A stretch of DNA of 64,000 bases from Clostridia bacterium (GTDB lineage: Bacteria; Bacillota; Clostridia; Christensenellales; Borkfalkiaceae), in contig JAFQMD010000016.1 of assembly GCA_017396365.1 (NCBI GenBank), positions 1-64,000 of the forward strand, in the 5' to 3' direction. Position numbers and translations under genes: made by a program. This document shows, piece after piece, positions 44,805 through 53,032 of this stretch. A model generated the notes under the pieces. It worked only from the letters and a program-made list of their open reading frames with translations. It was not told the DNA's origin and searched no databases. Each line of letters starts with the position of its first letter. Position 1 is the stretch's first letter.

Positions 44805-45338
44805 ATGGAACTTAAAGGCTCAAAAACCGAAAGAAACTTATGGGAAGCATTTGCTGGCGAAAGCCAAGCGAGAAACAAATATACCTATTTTGCAAGCGTT
44901 GCTAAAAAGGCTGGCTACGAGCAAATTGCCGAAATCTTTTTAAAGACTGCTGAAAATGAAAAAGAGCACGCAAAACTCTGGTTTAAGGCTCTTGGCGAAC
45001 TTGGCGATACCGCTCAAAATCTACTTCACGCAGCCGAAGGCGAAAACTATGAGTGGACCGATATGTATGCAAAATTTGCAGACGAGGCGGAAGAAGAAGG
45101 CTTTTTAGAACTCGCTTTCAAATTTAGAGAAGTTGCTAAGATTGAAAAATCTCACGAAGAAAGATATAGAGCGCTTTTAAACAACGTTGAAATGAAAGCA
45201 GTGTTTGAAAAAGCAGGCGAAACCATGTGGGAATGCCGTAACTGCGGTCATCTCGTAATGGGTAAAAAAGCCCCTGAAGTATGCCCTGTATGCGCTCATC
45301 CGCAGGCTTACTTTGAAGTTAGGAAAGAAAACTACTAA
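44805..45338 (+). CDS. rbr: Rubrerythrin
   Basis: The 177-residue protein has the diiron four-helix bundle ([11 protein letters not shown] near 15-25, [11 protein letters not shown] near 51-61, [25 protein letters not shown] near 98-121) and a C-terminal rubredoxin-like Fe-Cys4 domain (WECRNCGHL and CPVCAHP). All four cysteines and the Glu/His ligands are present. It reduces hydrogen peroxide in the cytoplasm of anaerobes. The consensus promoter and AAAGGAG box indicate high expression. An intergenic repeat starts directly at the stop codon. Confidence 0.96.
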   Translation: MELKGSKTERNLWEAFAGESQARNKYTYFASVAKKAGYEQIAEIFLKTAENEKEHAKLWFKALGELGDTAQNLLHAAEGENYEWTDMYAKFADEAEEEGFLELAFKFREVAKIEKSHEERYRALLNNVEMKAVFEKAGETMWECRNCGHLVMGKKAPEVCPVCAHPQAYFEVRKENY

Positions 45339-45466
45339 TTTAAATGCGTATATACGGCGCAATACTTCGTTTCTAAAAAGCGATAGTGATTGGGATGCCC
45401 AACAAGGTCTATCCCATCCACTATCGCTTTTTGAGCCTCGTCTTGCTTGTATCTACGCCTTTAAAT
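45339..45466. repeat. Intergenic nested-palindrome repeat, copy C1
   Basis: Outer arms ATTTAAATGCGTATATAC and TGTATCTACGCCTTTAAAT are near reverse complements. The inner stem is strong: AAAAAGCGATAGTG faces CACTATCGCTTTTT (14 bp perfect), and GGGAT faces ATCCC, around GCCCAACAAGGTCT. It starts at the rbr stop codon, as copy A does for mnmA, and may end rbr transcripts. Confidence 0.75.
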
Positions 45467-45469
45467 ACC

Positions 45470-45570
45470 ACTTATTTCAGGGTGGATGCAACGTCACGTT
45501 GCTGACCAACAAGGTCTATCGTGTCCGCCCTTTTTTCACGAGCTTCCTTTTTGCCCTTTCTTAAAGGGGC
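45470..45570. repeat. Intergenic repeat, partial copy C2
   Basis: It carries GCAACGTCACGTTGC (45488-45502) as in copies B1/B2, directly joined to GACCAACAAGGTCTATCG and TGTCCGCCCTTTTTTCACG as in copy A. The mosaic suggests recombination between repeat units. No matching left outer arm is seen, so this copy is partial. Confidence 0.65.
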
Positions 45571-45591
45571 TTTAATCTTGTCTATCATTTA

Positions 45592-45620
45592 TTGACTTTT
45601 CTATTCAATATGAGTATAAT
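45592..45620 (+). promoter_or_regulatory. Promoter of the polytopic membrane protein gene
   Basis: TTGACT (45592-45597), 17-bp spacer, TATAAT (45615-45620). The in-frame ATG-less extension upstream of 45679 overlaps this promoter, which supports the later start. Confidence 0.8.
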
Positions 45621-45678
45621 GATGATTATCAATATTGATTTTTTCTTTATAGATAAGTTGTTTTTTATAGGAGCGAAA

Positions 45679-47136
45679 ATGAAGAAAGGGAAAATAATAT
45701 ATCTTATCGGCGGAATAGCCTTTATAATAGCCGTAGTTTCTTTTGTGTTTGGTATTGTAGATTTTATATCGTTATACAAAGCGAGCGGTTGGGAACTGCA
45801 GTTAAGTAATTTTGAATTGTACGATATGATAATAGACTTGGCGTTTGCGTTCTTAGAATTGACGTTGGGAATTAAACTCATAAAACAATGGAAAGAAGGC
45901 GACAGTTTTGAAATTCACAAAATTATATCGCAACTCATAACTTCAATCGTATATGCGTCCTTTGTGCAATTTTTGTTTGTAGAAATTTTTTCTGCAATAA
46001 CTGGCGGAAACTTTTTAGAGTTGAACGTAAGTGTAATATACGTTATTATCTATCTTATTTTCGGTATAGTAATAATGTCAATACCCACGCTTATAAAGAA
46101 ACGTCAACTTATGCAGTTATATTGGGTAATGTTAATATCTTCAGTACTTGCCGTGGGTTTTTGTTGTTACGACGTTATTAGTTTGTTTGAACAATCCGCT
46201 CATATAGGGCAGATTGCGATAGGTATTGCAAACGGCGTTCTAACTTGTTTTATCGTGAGTTTTTCTGTTGTAACTTTAATATATTATTTAAAAAACCCGT
46301 TGGTTTTAGAAGAAGATATAGCGAAAAATGAAGATTCTGAAGTCGTAAAAATTACTCCAAAGTATAAAAAAGTAAAAGTGTATTTAACGCGAGGAACTAA
46401 TGATAAAATAAATATAGTAATAAAAATTTTTATGATTATAAGCGTTATTCTCGGGGCTTTTGGCGTTGTATCGTACGTAATAGAAAACGATTTAACTCAA
46501 TATTTAACTGGTAGCGTTGGTGGAATTATAAGTTCTTTCGTCAATATTTTTGCGTCAATGAATTCAACTGATTCAATGAACTTATTAGTGTCTTTCCTTT
46601 TGATATTCATTTATTCCTTACTATATTTATCTGTTGGAATAAGCGTATTTACCCAAAAGGGAGAGTCTAAAATAGGTGTAATTTCAATGGCGTCGATTGG
46701 TATGATGATTTCTATATTTGCGAGTGTTTCCCTGCTCTTAGATGTCTTTATGGAATTTTCTTATACGCGTTCGATTAATTTTAAGAATTATTCGCTTTTT
46801 GAAATTGCAGTTATGATATTATACGTAGTGTATGCCTTGACCAAAAAAGTTTATTCTAATATGGTAAAAGAAGTTAACGACGGTATATCGCAAAGGGGCG
46901 ATTCGTATCACTCTCATAGTAAATCAATAGCGCGCATCGTTCTTTTTAGCGGAGTTTATTCAATACTAACGTTCGCGTTATTTTTTGCAAAATATCTATT
47001 TGATGGCGCTGTTAGATATTCTTATCTATTATTTTTATTATCGACTTTATTTGTGATTGTTGCTACAAATCTTGAAGTAAAACATCCGTTTAGCGAATAT
47101 TCAATAGTTAAACGCAAAATAAAGTGTGAAGAATAA
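45679..47136 (+). CDS. Polytopic membrane protein of unknown function
   Basis: The start at 45679 has GGAG at good distance, and the longer frame overlaps the promoter. The 485-residue protein consists mostly of hydrophobic helices in two blocks (residues 8-230 and 270-480), about twelve in all, separated by a charged linker (EEDIAKNEDSEVVKITPKYKKVKVY near 215-240). The two blocks may be a duplication, each with a similar helix pattern. No transporter or enzyme signature is recognisable. Low GC and Ile/Phe-rich composition differ slightly from neighbouring genes. Flanked upstream by repeats and downstream by a bidirectional terminator; an isolated transcription unit. Confidence 0.7.
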   Translation: MKKGKIIYLIGGIAFIIAVVSFVFGIVDFISLYKASGWELQLSNFELYDMIIDLAFAFLELTLGIKLIKQWKEGDSFEIHKIISQLITSIVYASFVQFLFVEIFSAITGGNFLELNVSVIYVIIYLIFGIVIMSIPTLIKKRQLMQLYWVMLISSVLAVGFCCYDVISLFEQSAHIGQIAIGIANGVLTCFIVSFSVVTLIYYLKNPLVLEEDIAKNEDSEVVKITPKYKKVKVYLTRGTNDKINIVIKIFMIISVILGAFGVVSYVIENDLTQYLTGSVGGIISSFVNIFASMNSTDSMNLLVSFLLIFIYSLLYLSVGISVFTQKGESKIGVISMASIGMMISIFASVSLLLDVFMEFSYTRSINFKNYSLFEIAVMILYVVYALTKKVYSNMVKEVNDGISQRGDSYHSHSKSIARIVLFSGVYSILTFALFFAKYLFDGAVRYSYLLFLLSTLFVIVATNLEVKHPFSEYSIVKRKIKCEE

Positions 47137-47150
47137 TTGTTAAAATTAAA

Positions 47151-47174
47151 AACCCACGGCGAAAGCCGTGGGTT
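47151..47174. terminator. Bidirectional terminator
   Basis: AACCCACGGC and GCCGTGGGTT with a GAAA tetraloop, A-tract before and T-tract after, between the convergent membrane protein gene and sepF. Confidence 0.92.
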
Positions 47175-47180
47175 AATTTT

Positions 47181-47510
47181 TTAGTTTGTTCTTACGCCGT
47201 TTGGGGTAAAAATGTATATGTCTTTTTGAAGTTCGCTTACTCCACCGTTTATTGCGTAAACAGCGCCTGAAAGTAAGTCAACGACTCTTTGCGCGGTGGT
47301 TTCCCTTACTTCTAAAAGGTGTACGATTGCAGGTCTGCCTGACAAAAGAGTGTCGATTATTTTTGCCACGTCGTCAAAAGAACGCGGTTTAAAAATTTCT
47401 ATATTACTGCTTTGTGAATAAAGCCCCGAATTTTGATTTTGTTGTCCTTTATTTTGGGCTACGTTTTTGTCGGCAGTTTTTTTCTTTGAAAAAAAATCAA
47501 ATATTCCCAT
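47181..47510 (-). CDS. sepF: Cell division protein SepF
   Basis: The 109-residue protein has the N-terminal membrane-binding amphipathic helix (MGIFDFFSKKK), a Gln/Asn-rich linker, and the SepF core: IEIFKPRSFDDVAKIIDTL, RPAIVHLLEV, AQRVVDLLSGAVYAINGGV, DIYIFTPNGV. SepF tethers FtsZ to the membrane in Firmicutes. It is shorter than the B. subtilis protein (152), mostly in the linker. It follows yggS by 9 nt, the usual ylmE-sepF order of the division cluster. Confidence 0.95.
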   Translation of the reverse strand: MGIFDFFSKKKTADKNVAQNKGQQNQNSGLYSQSSNIEIFKPRSFDDVAKIIDTLLSGRPAIVHLLEVRETTAQRVVDLLSGAVYAINGGVSELQKDIYIFTPNGVRTN

Positions 47511-47519
47511 AATCTCTCC

Positions 47520-48179
47520 TTAACTTCTTTTACCGAATAGGGCAGAGCCTATCCTTATCATATTACTTCCGTTTTCTATCGCTATTTTATAGTCGCTAGA
47601 CATACCGACGGAAAGGTATTTTACAGTCGGCGTTTGAGTTTTAATTTGGTCGTAAAACTCCCTTACTTTTTGGCAAGCAGTTTGTAAAACCGCTCTGTCT
47701 TCGCTTATCGGAAGCATTGCCATAACTCCGACGAGTTCAAGGTTTTTTAACCCGATAATCGACTTATACAGGGGTTTTGCTTCATTTAAACCTATTCCGG
47801 TCTTACTTTCTTCGTCGCCTGCGTTTATTTCGAGCATAACTTTTTGAACTATTTTAAGTTGTTCGGCTTTTTTATCGATTGCTTGGGCTAAACCTATTGA
47901 CGAAACCGAGTCGATAATATCGGCTTTACCAACGACGTATTTTAACTTGTTTTCTTGCAACGTGCCTATAAAGTGTTTTACGCAAGGGTGGTATAGCGAA
48001 AATTTATCCCTAAATTCTTGCGCCCTATTTTCGCCGACATGTGTAAGCCCTAAATCAATAGCGGAATTCACCCTTTCAATATCAACGAATTTAGTCGCGC
48101 CGACTAAGGTTATTTTTTCGCCGAGATTATTGCCGTTTTCAATTTCTTTTAAAAATTTTTGCAAATTTTCTTTAAGCAT
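47520..48179 (-). CDS. yggS: YggS/YlmE-type pyridoxal phosphate homeostasis protein
   Basis: The 219-residue protein is a PLP-binding fold III protein: LVGATKFVD near 25-33 with the PLP lysine, HVGENRAQEFRDKF near 47-60, HFIGTLQENKLKYVV, ARGL-like VMLEINAGDEESKTGI near 115-130, and LSVGMSSDYKIAIENGSNMIRIGSALFG at the C terminus. Family members keep free PLP levels in check and have no known catalysis. First gene of a two-gene operon with sepF. Confidence 0.94.
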   Translation of the reverse strand: MLKENLQKFLKEIENGNNLGEKITLVGATKFVDIERVNSAIDLGLTHVGENRAQEFRDKFSLYHPCVKHFIGTLQENKLKYVVGKADIIDSVSSIGLAQAIDKKAEQLKIVQKVMLEINAGDEESKTGIGLNEAKPLYKSIIGLKNLELVGVMAMLPISEDRAVLQTACQKVREFYDQIKTQTPTVKYLSVGMSSDYKIAIENGSNMIRIGSALFGKRS

Positions 48180-48201
48180 AATCTTCCCTTATTAAAATCA
48201 A

Positions 48202-48224
48202 GCGGTCGGAAATTTTCCGACCGC
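48202..48224 (-). terminator. Terminator of the SRP RNA gene
   Basis: GCGGTCGGAAA and TTTCCGACCGC form a perfect palindromic stem, followed on the minus strand by TTGATTTTAAT. It lies 12 nt after the SRP RNA 3' end and before the yggS start, separating both units. Confidence 0.85.
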
Positions 48225-48236
48225 GTATTAGTCAAA

Positions 48237-48502
48237 ACTGCGCAACTCTCTTTGACACGTCGCACCGAAGCGGAAACGAGGCAGGTCGCTACTTCAAAGC
48301 AACCTTATGGCACACGCAAATAACCGTTTAGTGCTGCTATATTCCTATCCTGACACGGTTCGCGGGTTTACGTTGCATAAGACCTTGTTATCAACACGCC
48401 TTACCACGCGCAGCCAACCATACGTCGTGCCGGGGAGAGTATTCAGCCTTGCTATAGCGGATTGCAAGTACAGGGCACCGCTAACTCCCCGCCTAGCGCA
48501 GT
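48237..48502 (-). ncRNA. ffs: Signal recognition particle RNA (large, Firmicutes type)
   Basis: Read on the minus strand, ACUGCGC (5', 48502-48496) pairs with GCGCAGU (3', 48243-48237). Inside are GGCGGGGAGUUAGCGGUGCC and CUGUACUUGCAAUCCGCUAU, matching the Alu domain of the B. subtilis 6S-like scRNA, and the S-domain tetraloop region GUCAGGAUAGGAAUAUAGC with AGCAGCAC, where Ffh binds. At about 266 nt it is the long form with an Alu domain found in Bacilli and Clostridia. It directs nascent membrane proteins to FtsY with Ffh. Confidence 0.95.
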
Positions 48503-48508
48503 ATATAC

Positions 48509-48537
48509 ATTTTACATTACTTTTAAAATTTTTGCAA
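48509..48537 (-). promoter_or_regulatory. Promoter of the SRP RNA gene
   Basis: On the minus strand TTGCAA (48537-48532), 17-bp spacer, TAAAAT (48514-48509). The -10 ends 6-7 nt before the RNA 5' end deduced from pairing. Confidence 0.82.
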
Positions 48538-48567
48538 CCGATTTTATGCCTATATTTGTCAAAACGC

Positions 48568-48596
48568 TTTACACGGGTGAATTTTTTTGCTAATAT
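48568..48596 (+). promoter_or_regulatory. Promoter of the ileS T-box transcript
   Basis: TTTACA (48568-48573), 17-bp spacer, TAATAT (48591-48596). A perfect 20-bp palindrome, ATATTAGTAATTACTAATAT, covers 48597-48616 directly after the -10, at the expected transcription start. Confidence 0.8.
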
Positions 48597-48602
48597 ATAT
48601 TA

Positions 48603-48847
48603 GTAATTACTAATATTAAAGACGTTGACGGAAACAAGTCTTTTAAAAAAGCCCCCTACAGCGAGTCGGAACGGTGAGAGCCGACGGGAAGAGTTTTAAA
48701 AGGTATCCTTCCCGAGTTGCTTGGCTGAACAGCAATAATTAAGCCTTGCCGTAACCTTTCGTTAAAGGATAAAGAGCCAAATGTTGTGTTTGGAAAAGAA
48801 GTGGTACCGCGAACTAATTCGTCTTCTTACAGAGACGAATTTTTTTG
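48603..48847 (+). promoter_or_regulatory. T-box riboswitch (tRNA-Ile) upstream of ileS
   Basis: Stem I starts near 48620 (GACGGAAACAAGTC) with the distal part GTCGGAACGGTGAGAGCC. The specifier is ATC (48705-48707) in GGTATCCTTCCCGAGTTGC, i.e. isoleucine. The T-box sequence GAAGTGGTACCGCG lies at 48798-48811. The terminator ATTCGTCT (48817-48824) with AGACGAAT (48833-48840) and seven T follows. Uncharged tRNA-Ile pairing with specifier and T-box would favour the antiterminator and switch on ileS, which starts at 49045. Confidence 0.95.
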
Positions 48848-48848
48848 T

Positions 48849-48965
48849 GCTTATAAACTTCGTTATGCATCGTTTCTGTTTCAAAAACCCGACGTCAATG
48901 ACCAACAAGGTCTATTGACTCCGTGTTTTTTCACGAGCCTTGCCTAACTCGTTTCTAAGCCCAAA
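48849..48965. repeat. Intergenic nested-palindrome repeat, copy D (in the ileS leader)
   Basis: GTGCTTATAAACTTCG at the left and CGTTTCTAAGCCC at the right are the outer arms. Inside, ACGTCAATGACC faces GGTCTATTGACTCCGT around AACAA, with TTTTTTCACGAGCC as in copies A and C2. It sits between the T-box terminator and the ileS ribosome site, so every full-length ileS mRNA carries it as a hairpin. Confidence 0.7.
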
Positions 48966-49044
48966 TCACCCAAATCACGTATTATCTAAATCAACAAAAT
49001 TTAAAAATTACATTCATAAAGTTTAACTGCTAAAAGGAGAAGTT

Positions 49045-52000
49045 ATGTACAAAAAAGTTGACGCGTCGCTTAATTTTTTAGGCAGAGAAAAAGAAGTTAT
49101 TGATTTTTGGAACGAAAATCACGTTTTTGAAAAGAGCATTGCAAAAAACGAAGGCAATGCGGAATTTACTTTTTACGACGGACCGCCGACGGCTAACGGC
49201 AAACCGCATATAGGACACGTTTTAACTCGTGTTATGAAAGATATTATTCCGAGATATCAAACTATGAAAGGCAAGCACGTTTTGAGAAAAGCGGGCTGGG
49301 ATACGCACGGGCTTCCCGTAGAACTTGAAATAGAGAAAAAACTTGGGCTCGACGGCAAGCAAGATATCGAAAAATACGGTATCGAACCTTTCATAAAAGA
49401 GTGTAAGCAGTCTGTTTGGAAATACACTTCCGAGTGGAAAGTTATGAGCGAAAGGCTTGGCTACTGGGTAGATATGGAAAAGCCGTACGTAACTTACGAC
49501 GACAACTATATCGAATCCGTTTGGTGGGCGCTTAAAACGATACGCGACAAGGGGCTTTTATACAAAGGTTATAAAATTGTGCCGTATTGTCCGCGTTGTG
49601 GAACGGCTCTTTCTTCTCACGAAGTGGCGCAAGGCTACAAAGACGTAAAAGAGAAGTCTATTTTCGTTAAATTTAAGGTTAAAGGCAAGGAAAACACTTA
49701 TTTTCTCGTTTGGACAACTACGCCTTGGACTCTTTCTTCAAACGTTGCTCTTTGTATGCACGCAGACTACGACTACGTAGAAATTTCTGCAAACGGCGAA
49801 AATTATATTTTAGCCGAAGCGCTTGTTCCGACTCTTTTTGAAGCTTATGAAATTATCTCTCGCAAAAAGGGTAAAGATTACGAGCGCGTAGAATACGAGC
49901 CTATGTATCCGTACGCACTCGGCACGTTCAAGCAAAAGGCTTACTACGTAACCAACGCCGAATACGTTACTTTAACCGACGGTACGGGTATCGTACACAT
50001 TGCGCCTGCGTTTGGTGAAGACGACGCAAACGTCGGTAGAAAATACGACCTTCCTTTCGTGCAAATGGTAAACGAAAGGGGTAGATTCGTTGAAGAAGTT
50101 ACGCCTTATAAAGATATGTTCGTAAAAGATGCGGACAAACTTATCATCAAAGACTTAAAAGAAAACGGCGCGTTGTTTAAAGAAACACTTTTCGAGCATA
50201 GTTATCCGTTCTGTTGGAGATGTAACACTCCGCTACTTTACTATGCGAGAAGTTCTTGGTTTATAAAGACGACGGCGATAAAAGACCAACTTATCGCGTC
50301 GAACAAGTCGGTAAACTGGATGCCTGAAACTATCGGAACGGGTAGAATGGGCAATTTCTTAGAAAACGTTATCGACTGGGGCTTATCAAGAGAAAGATAC
50401 TGGGGAACGCCACTTCCTATCTGGGTATGCGACGATTGTGGAGAAATTCACGTAATGGGTTCTAAAGAAGAACTCAAAAAAGAATGTGGACTTACGGGCG
50501 ATATCGAACTTCACCGTCCTTATATCGACACCCCAACTTGCAAGTGTAAAAAGTGCGGTGGGGTAATGAGAAGAGTTAAAGAAGTTATCGACTGTTGGTT
50601 TGACTCGGGTTCAATGCCTTTTGCCCAACATCACTATCCGTTTGAAAATAAAGAACTTTTTGAAAAACAATTCCCAGCCGACTTTATATCCGAGGCAGTT
50701 GACCAAACTCGCGGATGGTTTTACACGCTTTTGACAATTTCGACCCTGCTCTTTGGTAAAGCGCCGTTTAAAAACTGCATAGTTTTAGGACACGTAAACG
50801 ACAAAAACGGACTTAAAATGAGTAAGCATATCGGAAACGTAGTCGATCCTTGGACTATACTCGATAAACAAGGGGCAGACGCTGTAAGATGGTATTTCTA
50901 TACGGGTAGCGCTCCTTGGCTTCCGTCAAGATTTTCGGCAGAGGCTGTTTCCGAAGGTCAAAGAAAGTTTATGGGAACGCTTTGGAACACCTACGCGTTC
51001 TTCGTACTATACGCGGATATCGACAAGTACGACCCGTCTAAATATTCGCTTGATAAATGCAAGTTATCCCTTATGGATAAGTGGGCTTTGTCTAAACTCA
51101 ACACTTTGGTAAAAACCGTTGACGAAGGCTTGGCTGAATATAAAATTTTTGAAACTGCAAGGCTTATTCAAGACTACGTTGACGAACTTTCAAACTGGTA
51201 CGTTCGCCGTGGTAGAGAAAGATACTGGGGTAAGGAAATGACCGAAGATAAGATATCGGCGTACACCACCTTATATACCGTTTTGGTAACTCTTGCAAAA
51301 ATTAGCGCGCCATACGTTCCGTTTATGGCTGAGAGCATTTATCAAAATCTCGTTCCTAATTTCTATAAAGACGCGCCTATTTCAGTTCACCTTTGCGACT
51401 TCCCCGTATGCGACGAAAAGATGGTTGACAAAGAACTTGAAGAAGGAATGCAAGACGTTTTAGAAATAGTTGCTTTAGGTAGAGCGGCGAGAAACGGCAG
51501 TAACATTAAAAACCGTCAACCGCTTCAAAAACTCTACGTAGCGGCAGATAGAAAGGTTAAACTTACCGAAGGTCTTTACGAAATCGCAAGGGACGAACTC
51601 AACATTAAAGAGTTTGAAATTCTTGCCGACGCGTCGGCTTTCGTAACTTATAAACTTAAACCGCAACTTAAGATTTTAGGACCAAAATACGGTTCTAAAC
51701 TCGGCGCGATAAGGAATTTCCTTGAAAATTGTAATGCAAAAGAAGTCGTTGCTACCGTAAAATCTGGCAAGGCTTACGCCGTTAATTTAGACGGAACGGA
51801 AGTCGAATTCACCTTAGACGACCTTTTGATTTCAAGCGAGCCTGCCGAAGGTTTCGTTTCTGAAAGTTCGCTTGGTCTTACCGTCGTTTTAGACGCTCAT
51901 ATCACCGAAGAACTTTTGCTTGAAGGTATGGAAAGAGAACTCGTTTCGCGTATCCAAAATATGAGAAAAGAAGCAGGCTTTGAAGTAACGGATAGAATAA

Positions 52001-52167
52001 TTTTGGGCTTTACGGCAGAAGGCGTTGCTCAAAGAGTATTAAGACAAAACGTTGAAGAAATCAAGTCGGACGTTTTAGCCGAAAGCGTTTTGGAAACTCT
52101 CGACGGTTTTACAAAGGAATTTGACATCAACGGCGAAAAGGTTACCCTTTCGGTAAAAAAGGTATAA
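49045..52167 (+). CDS. ileS: Isoleucyl-tRNA synthetase
   Basis: The 1040-residue class I synthetase has PHIGH at residues 54-58 (HIGH), the CP1 editing domain (WTTTPWTLSSN near 228, GTGIVHIAPAFGEDD near 322), LKMSKHIGN with K591-K594 (KMSKS loop with His in place of Ser), and a C-terminal anticodon-binding domain. The length and the sequence around NGKPHIGHVLTR and DAVRWYFYTGSAPW resemble the eukaryote-like IleS type 2, often less sensitive to mupirocin (known for the type; not tested here). AAAGGAG precedes the ATG. Control is by the T-box upstream. The next gene starts 1 nt after the stop. Confidence 0.97.
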   Translation: MYKKVDASLNFLGREKEVIDFWNENHVFEKSIAKNEGNAEFTFYDGPPTANGKPHIGHVLTRVMKDIIPRYQTMKGKHVLRKAGWDTHGLPVELEIEKKLGLDGKQDIEKYGIEPFIKECKQSVWKYTSEWKVMSERLGYWVDMEKPYVTYDDNYIESVWWALKTIRDKGLLYKGYKIVPYCPRCGTALSSHEVAQGYKDVKEKSIFVKFKVKGKENTYFLVWTTTPWTLSSNVALCMHADYDYVEISANGENYILAEALVPTLFEAYEIISRKKGKDYERVEYEPMYPYALGTFKQKAYYVTNAEYVTLTDGTGIVHIAPAFGEDDANVGRKYDLPFVQMVNERGRFVEEVTPYKDMFVKDADKLIIKDLKENGALFKETLFEHSYPFCWRCNTPLLYYARSSWFIKTTAIKDQLIASNKSVNWMPETIGTGRMGNFLENVIDWGLSRERYWGTPLPIWVCDDCGEIHVMGSKEELKKECGLTGDIELHRPYIDTPTCKCKKCGGVMRRVKEVIDCWFDSGSMPFAQHHYPFENKELFEKQFPADFISEAVDQTRGWFYTLLTISTLLFGKAPFKNCIVLGHVNDKNGLKMSKHIGNVVDPWTILDKQGADAVRWYFYTGSAPWLPSRFSAEAVSEGQRKFMGTLWNTYAFFVLYADIDKYDPSKYSLDKCKLSLMDKWALSKLNTLVKTVDEGLAEYKIFETARLIQDYVDELSNWYVRRGRERYWGKEMTEDKISAYTTLYTVLVTLAKISAPYVPFMAESIYQNLVPNFYKDAPISVHLCDFPVCDEKMVDKELEEGMQDVLEIVALGRAARNGSNIKNRQPLQKLYVAADRKVKLTEGLYEIARDELNIKEFEILADASAFVTYKLKPQLKILGPKYGSKLGAIRNFLENCNAKEVVATVKSGKAYAVNLDGTEVEFTLDDLLISSEPAEGFVSESSLGLTVVLDAHITEELLLEGMERELVSRIQNMRKEAGFEVTDRIILGFTAEGVAQRVLRQNVEEIKSDVLAESVLETLDGFTKEFDINGEKVTLSVKKV

Positions 52168-52168
52168 T

Positions 52169-53032
52169 ATGAAAATAGCGGAAAAATGGAAAGATTATTC
52201 CATAATAGCAACGGGCGACGGGTATAAGTTAGAGCGCTGGGGCGACGTTACGCTCCTTCGCCCAGACCCGCAGGTAATTTGGCCCGCTCAAATAGATATG
52301 TCGGCGTATAAGTCGTTAAACGCTAAATATACCCGTAGCGAAAGCGGTGGCGGAGAGTGGCAATACCTTAAAAAAATGCCTAACGAGTGGACCGTTTCTT
52401 ACGGCGACCTTAAATTTAAAGTCAAGCCTATGGGTTTTAAGCACACGGGGCTTTTCCCCGAGCAAGCGGCAAACTGGGAAACTATGATGGGGCTTATCAA
52501 AAACGCAGGGAGACCTATAAACGTGCTTAACCTATTCGCATACACGGGCGGAGCGACGGTTGCGTGTCTATCGGCAGGGGCAAGCGTTTGCCACGTTGAC
52601 GCAAGTAAGGGTATGGTAGAGAGAGCAGGCGAGAACGTTCGCCTTTCGGGGCTCGGCGATAAACCCGTAAGATTTATAATAGACGATTGTAAAAAGTTCG
52701 TTCAAAGAGAAATAAGGCGCGGTAGGCGTTACGACGCGATAATAATGGACCCACCGAGTTACGGGCGCGGCCCAAACGGCGAAATGTGGAAAATAGAGAG
52801 CGAACTCTATCCACTCGTCGAACTTTGCAGTCAGGTTTTATCAGATAATCCGCTTTTCTTTTTGATAAACAGTTACACGACGGGGTTACAACCTATGGTG
52901 CTTGAAAATATTTTAACGCTTGCAGTAAAGAGTAAGTTCGGCGGAAGAATTGAGGCCTACGAAGTTGGGCTTCCCACCGAAGAAGGAATAAACTTGCCGT
53001 GCGGAGCAGGAGGTATATTTATAAATGACTGA
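52169..53032 (+). CDS. Class I SAM-dependent methyltransferase, RlmI/RlmK-like
   Basis: The 287-residue protein has a short N-terminal beta domain, then a Rossmann methyltransferase: FKHTGLFPEQAANWETM, NVLNLFAYTGGATVACLSAG (SAM-binding motif I, near 117-136), HVDASKGMVERAGENV (motif II acid), FIIDDCKKFVQREI and IIMDPPSYGRG (catalytic D-P-P-S/Y, near 190-200). It matches the Methyltrans_SAM family that includes 23S rRNA m5C methyltransferases, but lacks their PUA domain. Exact target unknown. It begins 1 nt after ileS, overlaps the following gene by 8 nt, and is probably cotranscribed under T-box control. Confidence 0.88.
   Translation: MKIAEKWKDYSIIATGDGYKLERWGDVTLLRPDPQVIWPAQIDMSAYKSLNAKYTRSESGGGEWQYLKKMPNEWTVSYGDLKFKVKPMGFKHTGLFPEQAANWETMMGLIKNAGRPINVLNLFAYTGGATVACLSAGASVCHVDASKGMVERAGENVRLSGLGDKPVRFIIDDCKKFVQREIRRGRRYDAIIMDPPSYGRGPNGEMWKIESELYPLVELCSQVLSDNPLFFLINSYTTGLQPMVLENILTLAVKSKFGGRIEAYEVGLPTEEGINLPCGAGGIFIND

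Noticed and set aside
48307..48603. 98-codon frame on the plus strand
   Set aside because: It is antisense to the SRP RNA and its promoter; no ribosome site.
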